A program made the position numbers and the translations under genes. From Nissolia schottii (Eukaryota; Streptophyta; Magnoliopsida; Fabales; Fabaceae): 64,000 nt of DNA. The stretch is from assembly GCA_003254905.1 (NCBI GenBank), contig QANU01076963.1:23972-87971 (forward strand). Reading direction: 5' to 3'. Below the pieces are notes generated by a model. That model did no database searches and had not been told where the DNA came from. It saw only the letters and a program-made list of their open reading frames with translations. Shown here piece by piece: positions 47,025 to 58,525 of the stretch; position 1 is the first letter of the stretch; each line of letters opens with the position of its first letter.

Positions 47025-49817
47025 TGAAACACCCTAGCTAATTGCTTACGCTTAAGTCGTAAGCAATGCTCATTAGGTTGTTAATTACTTAGTGGGAATA
47101 CTTATAGTCCTTTATTAATTTCAAAAATACTTGGTTACGAAAATATGGACCGATTTCAAACTTTTTCTTCTCATTGTTTATTGCATGAAATATGAGCTGC
47201 GCTTAAACAAGACTTATAATACAAACGATAGAGCCTTAGACTTACGATTATCAATCAATCATAACACAATCAGATAGATAAACAAGCATACGATCCAACA
47301 CATATATTTACAAGAATATACATAAGTACTACAATAGTTAATACACACAGATCATGTCTGTCAAAATATAATATCCAACTACAAAACGTAAGGGCTAACT
47401 GGTACACCGCTCTTTAGCCCGCCCCAAACTTCTTCATGACCCATCCTCTCAGGTGCCTGCTTCACGTAACCACCATTCACTGCTCCTCCTGCTGCTCAGC
47501 AGAGTCCTCGTCTGCCCCTGGAGTCATAAACGAGTGGGGGTAAAAATGTTACGTCCTCAGTGGGATACCTTTAGCGTAGGGGACTTCTTATTATCGCGGT
47601 TATGATCCAGACCACTCAGGAGATCTCTAAGTGTTCATGCATACTAGAGTTCCTACTGATTATTATCATCCATCGTAATCCTTAGTAGCTTTATCTAGTT
47701 TACTAGGTGATTGGGGATCTCTAATCTTTACATTACCTAGGGATTCATGCGTATTACTTTATTCGCTTGAGTACTGTAATGTTCGATCACATACTCTCGT
47801 AGTCTGTAACTTCCATATAGGCCATCTTGAGAGTCTTATTGACGGTAACTTACATGATATACATACTTACATGCATACATATATACATACATCACATATC
47901 TTATGCATGAGGGGATATAAAATTCTCTTATGTGCCCTGTTAAGCTTGCGTAACGGGGTCCCCTCCGTATTAGTTCTTTATGTCCTTCCACCTTTGCAGT
48001 CGTGGTCGTCTGGCTACAACCTACTTACATTTCCGTATCGTTGACGACTCGACAGTGCTCTGACAGGTGTGGTAGCTAACCATGTATGCTCTCTGGCGTA
48101 AATCATCGAATAACGATAGGAACAACCATCTGACTTGGGGATGGTGAGAGGCCTACCCTATTCGACGCGACCAGGCGTGGGCTCATGATTTCCTCGGCTT
48201 GCCCTATTCGACGCGATCGGGAATGTACACCGGCTATGCTGGCATGCCCTGTTCAATGCTACCAGAAGTGTACTTTCTTAATATTCTTTGGGACTTGGTG
48301 ACGTCACGTCCTTGAGTATTTATCTTTTCTTTCTTAACATAAACATAAAATCAGGTCAATGCCTGCGTAAAATCATTAACTAATCCATCTTGCGCGACTG
48401 GCGAGGGGCTTGTCCGTAGACGTGCCAAGAGAGAGGATAATCAAGAGAGAGGATAATCCTAATCATATAACTATGTACTTTTTTCAAGGTACACCGGACC
48501 CTCTGTGGCCAGAACCTTCTTAAGATATCATTATTTTTCTAAGATTCAATTATGATCTTTAAGACCTTAGGTGATTGTTTTCTAGTTATCTACAGTCGTC
48601 CTAAAACACTAATGACGACCGGGTCCTCATGGTGCATGTTACACAAGTACAACACATAGTCACACTGTCATTTACATCAGTATATGTATATTTCAGAGGT
48701 TTGGTGCTTGGTTGAAGTGTGCGGGCTCATGAAAACTTCTCGGTCAAGGTTAACTTAGTGGCCTAGGATTCTTCAGGCCGCTAAGCGACCACGCAGACTC
48801 CCAGGTTCGTTAGTCATCTTGCGCCAGGGTTTCATGGATCTCAGGGTCAAGCCGCTCAACGCCGCAGAGAAGTGCTTAGCATCACAGCGTTGCAAATTTC
48901 ATTTTCTTCAGATCTTCTTCAGTACACCACTGAAGCTCCTTACACAGTTCCAACAGTCACAACTACATATTTTTAACTTCGAAAATACACCAAATCATCC
49001 ATGCACCATAATAACTATATTTTCTACATAATATCTACTATGTTATATTTTCCTATATTACACACATAACATGTAAAAATCACCAAGGAGGTGAGTAAGC
49101 TAGAATTACCCACTTCCTAAGCGTATCTAAAGGCGGTGAAAGTTGTGAGAAAATGTTCCCATGAACGTTGGTGTGATCTTGCTATTTTTCCTGAGTCCGG
49201 CAGCATAACTGCAGAGTGCACAAACATAACAAAAATAAATGGAAGCAGATAAAAACAAGGATGGGCAAGCAGTGAAGCACGAAGTGGTATTTATAAGCAC
49301 TTCTGAGGAGGTGGCCTCAGCATCACTTTCATTATTTTATCATTATTATTTTATATATATATATATTATCCTTATCCCTGCTTTTTCTTTTGTAGGGATA
49401 AGCTTTAATTTAAAGCTTCTGTGGCTTGTGCTAATGTCCATGGGTCATGTGATCCGTTTTGATCATGTTTGATTGCATTTGGCCGTTAATCGTCCGTGTA
49501 AGGATGTCCTAAAAATTATCCAGACACGCCGTCGTGATCTACTAATTTTCTTATCAGAAATTTAAGTTTGGTAAAGGTATTCATAAATTTACTTTCATAA
49601 TAGTGTATTTTACGGATACCTTTGAGTGGTAATTAAATTCCGATAACGATCGAAAATCGATCCAAATCTCACGAAATTTTGCGAGATCGCGAAACCATTA
49701 TTTTGACTGGTATTTTGGATAAATAAGTTTTATAATTAAATTTTCAGTCTAAATAATTGTCTCGAATATATTTTAATTATGTAAAATCTTGGTAAGGAAA
49801 AAAATCAGGATGTTACA
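47025..49817 (-). mobile_element. Probable solo LTR, 2.8 kb, 5-bp target duplication CTCGT
   Basis: On the minus strand it starts TGTAACATCCTGATTTTTTT and ends AGCTAGGGTGTTTCA. CTCGT occurs at 47020-47024 and 49818-49822. The ends are not repeats of each other, so it is a single LTR rather than a full element. It has no protein domain. It is a diverged relative of the insertion at 51643-54516, sharing GTAAAATACACTA and the terminal TAGGGTGTTTCA. Ty3/gypsy origin is likely from the start motif but unproven. Confidence 0.8.
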
Positions 49818-49860
49818 CTCGTCACTGTCATCTTTCGTTGCTCTCTTCACTCTCGTACCC

Positions 49861-51637
49861 ATAAAAAAAACTGTACACTCAAAGCACATATATCATATTC
49901 TACAAAATGCTTAACTATAGGTTAATTTTTATGCAAAGCTGTAAAGTTTTGTGCATGTTTGTGAAGTTTTGTGCATATGAACCATTTATTAAATTTGTCC
50001 ACTAAAAATATGTAAATATTGTGAGCTTATTTATGTTTGAGTAAAATCACAGTTCACAAGTACGTAATATTTGTGCACACGCTCATATAATGTTTGTGCA
50101 CAGAGTCATATAAAGTTTGTGCACTACAATCAGATTTCATATTCTGCAATATTACTTGGCTATACATTAAGTAATATGCATGTATGTAAAGTTTATGCAT
50201 TAGAATGTATAAAAGGGTGTGTACACATGTATGTGAACTAATTGTTATAAAGTTTGTCCACTAAAAATGTATAAATATTGTGAACTTATTTATGTTTGAG
50301 TAAAATCACAGTGTTGTACACAAGTACGTAATGTTTGTACACACGCTCATATAACGTTTGTGCACAGAGTCATATAAAGTTTGTGCACTACAATCAGATT
50401 TCATATTCTGCAATATTACTTAACTATACATTAAGTAATATGCATGTATGTAAAGTTTATGCATTAGAATGTATAAAAGGGTGTGTACACATGTATGTGA
50501 ACTAATTGTTATAAAGTTTGTCCACTAAAAATGTATAAATATTGTGAACTTATTTATGTTTGAGTAAAATCACAGTGTTGTACACAAGTACGTAATGTTT
50601 GTGCACACGCTCATATAACGTTTGTGCACAGAGTCATATAAAGTTTGTGCACTATAATCAAATTTCATATTCTGTAATATTACTTAACTATACATTAATA
50701 TTCATATATATAAAGTTTCTGTATTCACATGTATGTGAACCAATTGTTGTAAAGTTTATTCACTACAAATGTATAAATATTGTGAACTTATTTATGTTTG
50801 AGTAAAATCACAGTGTTGTACACAAGTACGTAATGTTTGTGCACACAGTCATATAAAATTTGTGCACAGGGTCATATAAAGTTTGTGCACTACAATTAGA
50901 TTTCATATTTTGCAATATTACTTAACTATACATTAAGTCATATGCATATATGTAAAGTTTAAGCATTAGAATATATAAAAGTGTGTGTACACATGTATGT
51001 GAACCAATTGTTATAAAGTTTATCCACTAAAAATGTATAAATATTGTGACCTTATTTATGTTTGAGTAAAATCACAGTGTTGTACACAAATACGTAATGT
51101 TTGTGCACACAATCATATAATGTTTGTGCACACAGTCATATAAAGTTTGTGCACTACAATCAGATTTCATATTATGCAATATTACTTAACTATACATTAA
51201 GTAATATGCATATATGTAAAGTTTATGCATTCACATGTATGTGAACCAATTGTTGTAAAGTTTGTTCACTAAAAATGTATAAATATCATGAACTTATTTA
51301 GGTTTGAGTAAAATTACAGTGTTTTACACAAGTACGTAATGTTTGTGCACACAATCATATAAAGTTTGTGCACAGAGTCATATAAAGTTTGTGCACTACA
51401 ATCAAATTTCATATTCTGCAATATTACTTAACTATACATTTAGTAATATGCATATATGTAAAGTTTATCCATTATAATGTATATAAACGTGTGTTCACAT
51501 GTATATGAACTAATTTTTATAAAGTTTGTCCATTCAAAATGTATAAAGATTGTGAATTTATTTATGTTTGAGTAAAATCACAGTGTTATTACACAATTAC
51601 GTAATGTTTGTGCACCCAGTCATATAAAGTTTACATA
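49861..51637. repeat. Tandem repeat array, ~240-264-bp unit, left part (about seven copies)
   Basis: The marker CACAGTGTTGTACAC recurs at about 50311, 50575, 50813, 51077, 51319 and 51583, giving alternating spacings of 264, 238, 264, 242 and 264. A more diverged copy lies near 50051. Each unit holds several GTTTGTGCAC sub-motifs (ATAAAGTTTGTGCAC, TAATGTTTGTGCAC), ATTACTTAACTATACATTAA and ATTTATGTTTGAGTAAAATC. No ORF is conserved across units. Confidence 0.92.
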
Positions 51638-51642
51638 CATGG

Positions 51643-54516
51643 TATAACAGCCCGACTTTTTCCCTTCACTAAAATTTCGCATAATAAATAATTAATATAT
51701 TAATAAGAAAAGATAAAAGAAAATAAAATAAAAAGTTAAGTATTAATTTTAATCCCTGTAATATTAGTTAAAAATAATAATCTTGCGATCTCGTGGCGTC
51801 CGGTGACGTTCGGGTCGATGTTAGGTTATTATTAGAATTTAATCATGACTCAAAGGAGTCTGTAAAATACACTAATATGAAAATAAATTCGAGAATATCT
51901 CGACAAAGATTTAAATATTAATAAGAAAAATTAATAGGTCATAACGGTATATCCGAAATATTTTTAGGACTTCCGGACATAAATAGTTAATGAGCAAACA
52001 CGACCAAAAACACACATAGAAAATGAGCTCAAGGATGGCCAAGGGCCACAAATCCCTCACGGCACCCTCACACCCCGAAGACACACACACATACACAAAA
52101 GTTCCAAAGTTCTTCCATTTGCTCCATCCAAAAGCTCCATCAAAGCTTGCCACTCAAATCCATCTTTGCCTTGATTTTATTCCTCTAATTTCACACACAT
52201 AATTAAGACAAGGAGCAGCACAAGCCGTGACCCTCTTCTTCCCTTGGTGAGAAGACCTCAAGCTTCCATAACCTAGGTTTCCATAATTATTCAAGGGTTT
52301 TCACTTCTTGGCAAAGAGAACTCAAGCAAGCAAGCAAAGCTTAATTTTATCCTTCCTCCATCATCAATAAGCTCTTTAGGAAGTGGGTAACTCTAGTTCT
52401 TCACTTCTTTGATGGTGGATGATTGTATGTGATTATATGTATGTGTATGTGATTCTTTGATTATATGATCATATATGTTAGAAATTATGTTAGGGCTTAG
52501 GGAGATGATTCTGAAGGGGTTTGTGACCTGGATTAGATAGGATTATTATGTGTGGATTATGTGTAAAAAGCTCAAGCAGATTCCATGGGAAAAGAGGAAG
52601 AAAATGGGAGAAAACAATGCATTCTGTTTTCAGTTTCGCCTAGTGACCGCTGAGCGGCCACTGGCGTCGCTGAGCGGAATGCATCGATATGTTTCAAATG
52701 TGAACTCCAGAGCGCTGAGCGGAAGGCGGTTACCGCTGAGCGGTCTGCAGTCCACGTGGATAAGGATAAGGATGGGAAGATATTTTTCTTAAAGGATAAA
52801 GTCGGTGGAGATATTTTGAAAAGTTGTCAGACCGCTGAGCGATGGGATTCTTATCCCTGAGCGATAAGATTCCTACCGCTGAGCGGACATGTTTTCAGCG
52901 CTGAGCGCGAGGAGCTCAGACCGCTGAGCGGACAGTAGTTTACGCTGAGCGGCCTGAGACCAGAATGTCTTATGGAACCCATCTTGAGGCACATAGTCTA
53001 ACACTCAATGCTGTAACTGTAATTTGTAACTGAAATAGAGTATATGTCGTATGTGAATATGGGAAATATATGCAGTATGTGAACATGTGAATTACATATA
53101 GTATGTGACATAAGGTATAGCATTCCATGCATTCATGATAAGGCAAGTTTAAATGATTAGAAATAACTATGAGATAAGTAAAGATTCTGAAATGAACTAT
53201 AGGAAACAAGTCATGACATGCTGCAGGTACAGAAAAGCAAGAAATGCTGAAATACTGCTGAACAATGCTGAATGAAAAATGCTGAAAAGGCTAAATGCCA
53301 AATGCTGAAAATTTTGAGGCCGTGATCACGAGAGCCAAACCATGATCCCACTTCAGGAGGTCAAAGAGGCATCCTGAATGTGGAAGCCCGCCACAGGTGG
53401 TGTCGATATGACATACCTGGAGGTGTGCGGTTACCACACCTAGCATTGTCGAAAGGGGGCAAGCTAAGGTGGGGGTACAATATCCGCCCACTGCTGAGGG
53501 GTCCCGAGAGGGCACACGACAGCTGGAAGCCCACCGCAGGGGTCAACAGAGGACCACCTGGAGGTGCGAGGTTATTCCGTCATAATATTGTCAAAAGAGG
53601 GCAATGCTATGGTGGGATAACACATATTCCAAAAGCAGGTTTATTCTGTTATGCATATGTTCATTCTGTTAGGCATGAATATCAAGCATGTTTATTCTGT
53701 TATGTATGAATATCTGAATGTGTGATTCTGCTGTTATGTCATTACCGTCAAGAGAACGCTCGAGACGGCTATGTATGTACACGAAATGTTAATTAGCACG
53801 AGAATGTAGTAAGCAAGAGTAGTTCCCATATCACATAGTAAAGTAGATAAAGCCGTTCAGAAAGTAGGTCAGATAATAATCAGTAGGATGTTTAGTATGC
53901 ATGTTTATTTAGAAATCTCTGAGCAGCCTGAAGTCCGACCTAATATGAGACGAGAATCAGGAACTAAAGTTATTTCCACTGAGAACCTACCGTTCTCATT
54001 CCCATTGCCTTATGACTTCAGGTACTGATGATGAGTCATACTTTGAGGATGCGGACGAGCCGCCAGCTGAGCCATGAGCGGCCGTGACAGAAGATGGACT
54101 TAGAGAGCAGGATATCAGGATTTTTGCCAAGGGCATACTGAGTAGTATTCCAGTAGCCCTTGTATTTTGCTATTATATATTTTGGATCCTGTATATGGTA
54201 TTTTAGTTTATGTACATGCTATGTGTATCTTACTTACTGCATATACAACTATGAAACTGATATGATGGACCACATGAATGTATATTGGATGCTTTATTAC
54301 TATACTGTTATACGCTTTGTTATAATTGTTCTTTCCAACGCATGGGTCTATTTTAATAATTATTCAATGCAAATGAAAAGTTTAAAATTGGTCCCTATTT
54401 TCTTAATCAACTATTTTCGAAAGAGAACTATGGACTAAGGTATTCCGACCAGGTAGAAAACAACCTAGTGAGCATTGTTTACTACGTACGGGTAAACAGT
54501 TAGCTAGGGTGTTTCA
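51643..54516 (+). mobile_element. Probable solo LTR, 2.9 kb, 5-bp target duplication CATGG
   Basis: Starts TATAACAGCCCGAC, probably from TGTAACAGCCCGAC with the TG mutated, and ends GCTAGGGTGTTTCA. CATGG occurs at 51638-51642 and 54517-54521, and the interrupted tandem unit rejoins cleanly when the insert is removed. Opposite orientation to the LTR at 47025. It contains a cluster of CGCTGAGCG motifs (52648-52952) and an imperfect internal duplication at about 53385-53610. No reverse transcriptase or integrase domain. Confidence 0.82.
52648..52952. repeat. Cluster of CGCTGAGCG motifs inside the LTR
   Basis: Nine copies of CGCTGAGCG (six followed by G) at about 52648, 52668, 52713, 52734, 52833, 52877, 52899, 52922 and 52943, plus a degenerate copy near 52855. 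The motif is palindrome-like (CGCT...AGCG). The related LTR at 47025 has only decayed forms (CCGCTCAACG, CCGCTAAGCGA) near 48778-48860. Confidence 0.9.
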
Positions 54517-54521
54517 CATGG

Positions 54522-55320
54522 TCATATAAAGTTTGTGCAAATCCAATCAGATATCATATTCTACAATATTACTTAACTATACATTAAGTAATATGTATAT
54601 ATGTAAAGTTTATCCATTATAATGTAAATAAGCGTGTTTTCACATGTATGCGAACTAATTTTTATAAAGTTTGTCCATTCAAAATGTATAAAGATTGTGA
54701 ATTTATTTATGTTTGAGTAAAATCATAATGTTGTTACACAATTACGTAATGTTTATGCACCCAGTCATATAAAGTTTGCATACATGGTCATATAAAGTTT
54801 GTCCACTCCAATCAGATATCATATTCTGCAAAAATACTTAACTATACATTAAGTAATATGCATATATGTAAAGTTCATCCATCATAATGTATAAATGTGT
54901 GTGTAGTGAACTAATTTTCATAAAGTTTATCCATTCAAAATGTATAAATATTGTGAACCTATTTATGTTTGAGTTAAATCACAGTGTTGTTACGCAAGTA
55001 CGTAATGTTTGTGCATTTAGTCATATAAAGTTTGTGCACTAAAATCAAATATCATAGTCTGCAAAAATACTTAACTATACATTATATAATATGCTTATAT
55101 GTAAAGTTTATGCATTAGAATGTATAAAAGTGTGTGTGCACATGTATGTGAACTAATTTTTATAAAGTTTGTCCATTCAAAATGTATAAATATTGTAAAC
55201 TTATTTATGTTTGAGTAAAATCACAGTGTTGTTATACAAGTACATAATGTTTGTGCACTCAGTCATATAAAGTTTGTAGACTAAAATTAGGTATCATATT
55301 CTGCAAAATTGCTTTAAACT
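54522..55320. repeat. Tandem repeat array, right part (about three copies)
   Basis: Continuation of the array at 49861-51637 after the nested LTR, with markers near 54728, 54983 and 55228. These units are more diverged and share variants (TTACACAATTACGTAATG, ATTTTTATAAAGTTTGTCCA) with the last unit left of the insertion. Confidence 0.9.
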
Positions 55321-55615
55321 CTGTAACAACACACTTCATAAGCAATGCGAAACTAATTCATTCCAAGAATGCTTCTGTATGTGGATTTTGTAGCTCAGAA
55401 TAAATTGTTTAATAGGTTTGAGTGTGATATCGCTGAGAAAATCACGTCGGAGTGCATTTTTGTTTGTCATATGGTTGAGAAAATCGCGTCGGGGGGTTGG
55501 GTGATGGTGTTATTGATGAAGGTCTACTGTAGACCGTATAATTGCCATTGATTAGGTATAAAATGGGGGTGTATATACGGGTGTACGTAATATTGGTGTA
55601 CAAAGAGCATTTTCA
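55321..55615 (+). other. Right end segment of the MULE-like element, unrecognised 60-codon ORF
   Basis: ORF 55369-55551 (starts MLLYVDFVAQ) has no family I recognise. The phrase GAGAAAATCACGTCGG and its variant GAGAAAATCGCGTCGG occur 51 bp apart (55435, 55486). The end is rich in GTGTAC/GTGTAT repeats that mirror the left end. It could be a captured gene scrap or chance. Confidence 0.35.
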
Positions 55616-55624
55616 TTATTACAC

Positions 55625-58213
55625 TTGCCTAATCATGTTTGTAAGTATTTAGTTGCATCGAAGGAATGAAAGATTGATTTTTAACTACCTTAACAACGAA
55701 ACTAGGAGTCTTAGACATGGATGTAGTTGATTACAATGACAACATTGCCGAGAATCCCACCCCGGGGAAACAATGACAGTACACACATATTAATGGCCGC
55801 ATGAAAGCACTTCAATGCTACTTGTAGTGTGCTTCGTATAAGAGCCTCCTATTTTTTTTGCTCAGTTATTACCATGACAATGCTTTCCCAAAACCGAAAG
55901 CGACATGTATCTCTCCAGCTAAACATTCTCAAATACCACCAAGTCTATACTATGACTACTACATTTATCACTAATTAATTGTCATTTGTATAAGTATTGT
56001 TTTAAATTTTTCCCCACAGAGGAAACAAATAATATATATGTCTAGCTATTACTTTTTGGGCAAGCACTGTGACTGTACCAAAACAATTTTTCAAGTTGAT
56101 GCGGTCCTCCACCTTAATGTATGCGTATCTTACGTTGGGGTCTGAAAATTGAAGGAAATAAATATATCTATTCCCTGCAAGTTTGGGTCATAGAATCATC
56201 GTGGGATCTCACAGTCAATTTGCGAAGATTGGTGTGTGTGACAGAGGGTTAGAATAATGCTACTAGCTCTAGTAGTCCCTGCCCGTTAGGGAAAATGCAC
56301 ATATGTATATTAATTGGAGTGCTGCTATTACAGCTTCGCCAATTATAAATTTACATGCTCTATTCCTTCTGTCTCGTGAACCCAATTTGGAATTCAGAAC
56401 ACTAAGGTGAAAATGAGCATTTGACCACCCATCATATATGCTGCACCGCACTCTTCTCCGAATCCTTAACTCTTTCCATGTTTGATTGGTAGGTATGTTT
56501 TGCGGACATGCTCCATATATGGACAATGGATGCCGAAGATATTGTGCAATTTTTTCATCATTCCATGTCCATTTAATTAACAGAAAGAGAGAGACCCCTA
56601 CACGTGGTTCTCTAGCGATAAATGATGAATTTTGCCCCCATTTTCGATTTTTCCCCCTTTTTGAGATAAAGGATACAAGAAAGCAACATCATCATCCAAC
56701 ATTCCTCTCATTTTAGAGAAATTCTTGGAGGCAAGTTAAACACTTTCAATTTAGACACAAAATAAAAGCGAGTTACAGATATGATATTTAAGATATATCA
56801 AAGTCACTATGACTGAAAAGGTCAAGGGTTCCATCCTTCATAACTCCATTTAAAAAAAACATTCACGTTGCAATTTAAAAGAACTTTTGTGTGAGGGGTG
56901 TGTAAAGAAATATAATATAAAATTATTAAAATTATTTTACCATTAACTTAAGTTATTGAAAAAGATGATTCTTAAGACACAACTAATAGGATATTAAAAT
57001 AGGACACATATTAAAGTTAATAAGACATCCTTTTCCCGTGTGTTTGATATTTTTTAAATTGACTGAATTATTTATCGACATTTTTGGATAGTTGTTTCTC
57101 CTATGATAAGTCGCGGTATTGAATAGTAGAAGAAAACTACCCATTTAAATTTGATTCAACAGCTCCTTTAATCCGTCACAGGAAAAAAAATGAGGTGATG
57201 AGCAAGACGAATGACACCCTCAACAACTATTTTGATTCCCATTGAATCTCATGGATTTTTTATTTTTATTTTTATTTCATAAAATACAACGTCAAATAAG
57301 ATACTCTTAGATGAGCAAAGAATTTTTCGGACATAAATCATTTCAGGTAGGTCTCACACCATTAAATTAATCTCACACATACTTTGAAAGTAGGTATCAC
57401 ATTTAATGTCCAGTTTTTTTTCAAAATGATCGGCTCAATCTAGCTAATGTTAATCATGTTCCAGCGTCGCGTTGGTTTTAAATTAACTGTTCACCTTTTT
57501 TTAACTTTTTAACTAATGTTTTATAATATTGTTTCAATTCACGTCTCAAAATAATATTAATGATATTGTACTATTGATTGTATTAGTGGAGATAATTTCA
57601 TTTAAAAATAGGCAGTTAAATTGAAATGAGGATATATTACATTTGTCAACTTGACTTAAAATAATAGAAATTAAAATTTGCTCTCGAACGAATTTTCATA
57701 TAAGATGACAAAAAAGCATTGTATGTATTGCACATACAGGATGATCATGTGCTAGCTTGAATATATATTATTAAAAAAGAACATACTTAACAATACTAGT
57801 AGGTGATCATGTGCTCCTTATTTATTTATTGTTGTTATTACTGGGAGGGTGGTCACTGGTCATGTGCTTTAATTTTGATTTCCATTGCCGTAATCTCCCT
57901 AATTTTGTAACACATGCATTACTGCTTACTAATATATGTCCAAGGGGTAAACGTGTCACTAGAATAGTATTGGGGTCAAGAAAGTGGTCCAATTCCAACA
58001 CCCGTTTCATATGATATGACCATCTAACCTAATCAATGGACAGTTAATTCTCTTTTAGGTTTCGTCTAATTCTTGGTCAATTTGTGTGTTCCCTCCGTAA
58101 TAATGATGCTAGAGTATGAAAACCCTTTAGGGTCAGCAAAGAAAACCGTAGATCGGAGCCATTTACTTGTGTGAACACGCAAAGCGGCTGACTTTGTGCG
58201 GGGTTATTTATTT
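55625..58213. other. Intergenic DNA
   Basis: No gene was recognised. The minus-strand ORF 56269-56526 (85 codons) and plus-strand ORF 56486-56716 have no domain. Confidence 0.45.
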
Positions 58214-58525
58214 GGTAGTTTTTTAAAATATTTTATATTATTTAATTTGTTTAATTTTTATAATTAAATTTATTAAATTTTGTTATCATTTCATAATTTA
58301 ATATAAAATATTGATTATTTATATAATATAATGTAATAAATTAATACTTTTCAATACAATATTTATAGAGAGGTGCATCGTATACTCAAATCTCTAAGTC
58401 ACTTATAAGTTAACTCTTTTAATATTTTGACTAATGAAAAAATTATTTTAATCATGTAAAAATAATTAAAAATAAATAAACTAATTAACATAAAATATTT
58501 ATCCCATAAGATATTTAAATAATTA
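58214..58525. mobile_element. Inverted-repeat MITE, family A, copy 4
   Basis: The arms pair (TAAAATATTTTATATTATTT on the left; AACATAAAATATTTATCCCA on the right). The interior shares ACAATATTTATAGAGAGGTG with the copy at 11040-11468. No ORF. Confidence 0.65.

Larger units (their letters stand above)
46801..55615. mobile_element. Large MULE-like non-autonomous element with tandem array and two nested LTR insertions
   Basis: The left end GAGTTCCGCTACACGTACAC (46801) is the same as the start of the 227-bp MITE at 39132. The right end, read as complement, is TGAAAATGCTCTTTGTACAC. The flanks are TTGTTACAC (46792-46800) and TTATTACAC (55616-55624), a 9-bp duplication with one mismatch. Removing the two nested LTR insertions and their duplications leaves about 3.1 kb: a pyrimidine-rich segment (46860-47024), a ~250-bp-unit tandem array, and a 3' segment with a 60-codon ORF. 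No transposase domain is visible, so movement would need an enzyme in trans. Confidence 0.75.

Noticed and set aside
47025-54516. The two long insertions as complete retrotransposons
   Set aside because: Their ends are not direct repeats of each other and no gag, protease, integrase or reverse transcriptase motif is visible; solo LTR is simpler.
49861-55320. Regular repeats resembling a CRISPR array
   Set aside because: Units are 240-264 bp, lack unique spacers, and the DNA is plant nuclear. This is a tandem satellite-like array.
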